A stretch of DNA of 64,000 nt from Saccopteryx bilineata (Eukaryota > Chordata > Mammalia > Chiroptera > Emballonuridae), in the NCBI RefSeq assembly GCF_036850765.1, contig NC_089492.1, positions 103,435,022-103,499,021 of the forward strand. Reading direction: 5' to 3'. Below, piece by piece: positions 63,135-64,000 of the stretch. How positions within the stretch are numbered: position 1 is the first letter of the stretch; each line of letters opens with the position of its first letter. The notes beneath the pieces were generated by a model. That model was not told the DNA's origin. It did not search any database and saw nothing but the letters and a program-made list of their open reading frames with translations. Both the position numbers and the translations under genes were made by a program.

Positions 63135-63509
63135 GCCCTGGCCGGTTGGCTCAGCGGTAGAGCGTCGGCCTGGCGTGCGGGGGACCTGGGTTCGATTCTC
63201 GGCACATAGGAGAAGCGCCCATTTGCTTCTCCACACCCCCCCTTCCTCTCTGTATCTCTCTTCCCCTCCCGCAGGCCTGAGCGCTGGGGATGGCTCCTTG
63301 GCCTCTGCCCCAGGCGCTGGAGTGGCTCTGGTCACGGCAGAGCGATGCCCCGGAGGGGCAGAGCATCGCCCCCTGGTGGGCAGAGCGTCGCCCCTGGTAG
63401 GCGTGCCGGGTGGATCCCGGTCGGGCGCATGCGGGAGTCTGTCTGACTGTCTCTCCCCGTTTCCAGCTTCAGAAAAATACAAAAAAAATAAAATAAAATA
63501 AAAAAATAA
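63135..63509 (+). mobile_element. Ves-like SINE (family A), internally deleted
   Basis: Duplication aaatccctactgtgg on both sides. About 30 bases around 'ccaaggctccattggagc' are missing (near 63274), as are a few bases after the B box. CTCF-like site TCGCCCCCTGGTGG at 63366-63379. Confidence 0.9.
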
Positions 63510-64000
63510 AAAATCCCTACTGTGGACTCTGAGGCATTGCTGCAGTGAGTGGGAGACAGAAATGCAAATTTCCCTCTGGGCCCCTCAAATACCTTGTGAA
63601 AAAGCCCTTGGATCCAAAAACGGACAGTTGGCACTTTGGTTTCTCTGACTTTTGTTTGGGATATGGGCTCTGAAGGGACAGATATAGGTGTCCCTTTCCT
63701 CACCCAAGCTTTTTATCCACTCCTGTTCTTATCTCCTTCCTCTACCCAGCGTCACTTGGGCGGATTACAAGTGAATGTGTCAGAAAGTTTAGGAGGTGGC
63801 TGTTGGGAGGAAGAAGGTACATGTGCTTCTCTCAACAGATAATATGAAACTGGAGTCATCAGTGTCTACTATTGGGTGCCTTGCTTCAAGTTATGCATGC
63901 TAAGCCATTTGGTCCCATACCAGTCAGACATTCATTGTGAGTCATAGATTATTGTTTAGTATGTGTAAGTTTGTGTGTGCTGGAATGTGTACTGGTTGGT

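Larger units (their letters stand above)
44050..64000 (-). other. Probable STPG4 intron(s)
   Basis: About 20 kb upstream (on the - strand) of the STPG4 last exon with no recognised coding exon. It is dense in SINEs and also has a young non-autonomous hAT, GGAA and TA microsatellites, two LINE-1 3' end regions, an MaLR-type LTR and an interstitial telomeric array. Unassigned stretches include 45620-46380, 46740-47100, 47775-48500, 49190-50480, 50911-52460, 53090-53470, 55570-56320, 60000-60470, 60620-61550 and 63526-64000. Confidence 0.6.

Noticed and set aside
44050..64000. Second STPG4 exon or neighbouring genes (CALM2, EPCAM)
   Set aside because: I looked on the - strand for PG-rich and CFQSR-type codons and for calmodulin EF-hand codons and found none; introns of STPG4 are large in human, so absence is expected.

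Overview
This is mammalian, almost certainly bat (Chiroptera), genomic DNA. Two observations show this. First, five spliced exons encode the C-terminal third of TTC7A. Second, the window is packed with tRNA-derived SINEs: several long families whose heads read like 'CCTGACCAGGCGGTGGCGC' or 'GCCCTGGCCGGTTGGCTCAG', plus one classic VES-type SINE at about 58.3-58.5 kb. The first two families are, from memory, abundant in horseshoe bats (Rhinolophus and relatives), so a rhinolophoid bat is my best guess; the genus is an inference.

Layout. 1-32.8 kb is the 3' part of TTC7A on the + strand: five coding exons (2617-2733, 7314-7411, 10047-10181, 18397-18599, 30465-30686), large introns with MIR, SINE, hAT and LTR insertions, a 53-bp minisatellite, and a 3'UTR of about 2.1 kb ending near a polyadenylation signal at 32755. 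32.8-43.7 kb is the gap between two convergent genes. It holds an MaLR-type LTR, a MER5-like element and a nearly 4-kb hAT-type DNA transposon (37977-41944) that carries a broken coding region and three nested SINEs. 43.7-44.05 kb is the terminal exon and 3'UTR of STPG4 on the - strand, tail-to-tail with TTC7A as expected from the human 2p21 gene order. 44.05-64 kb appears to be STPG4 intron: SINEs, a 333-bp non-autonomous hAT with perfect 8-bp target duplications, a GGAA microsatellite, LINE-1 3' ends, an MaLR-type LTR and an interstitial telomeric repeat of about 140 bp.

The two genes are unrelated in function. TTC7A scaffolds the plasma-membrane PI4-kinase complex; STPG4 is a gonad-expressed PG-rich-repeat protein. 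No RNA gene, CRISPR array, intact retrovirus or complete transposase was found. The most notable items are: (i) the hAT-type element whose broken reading frame matches a protein family I otherwise know as 'uncharacterized' multicopy proteins of invertebrates and fish; (ii) CTCF-like 14-mers carried, sometimes twice, by the Ves-like SINEs; (iii) the interstitial telomeric array of mixed TTAGGG/TTAGGGG units; (iv) two SINEs inserted successively at the same target site.
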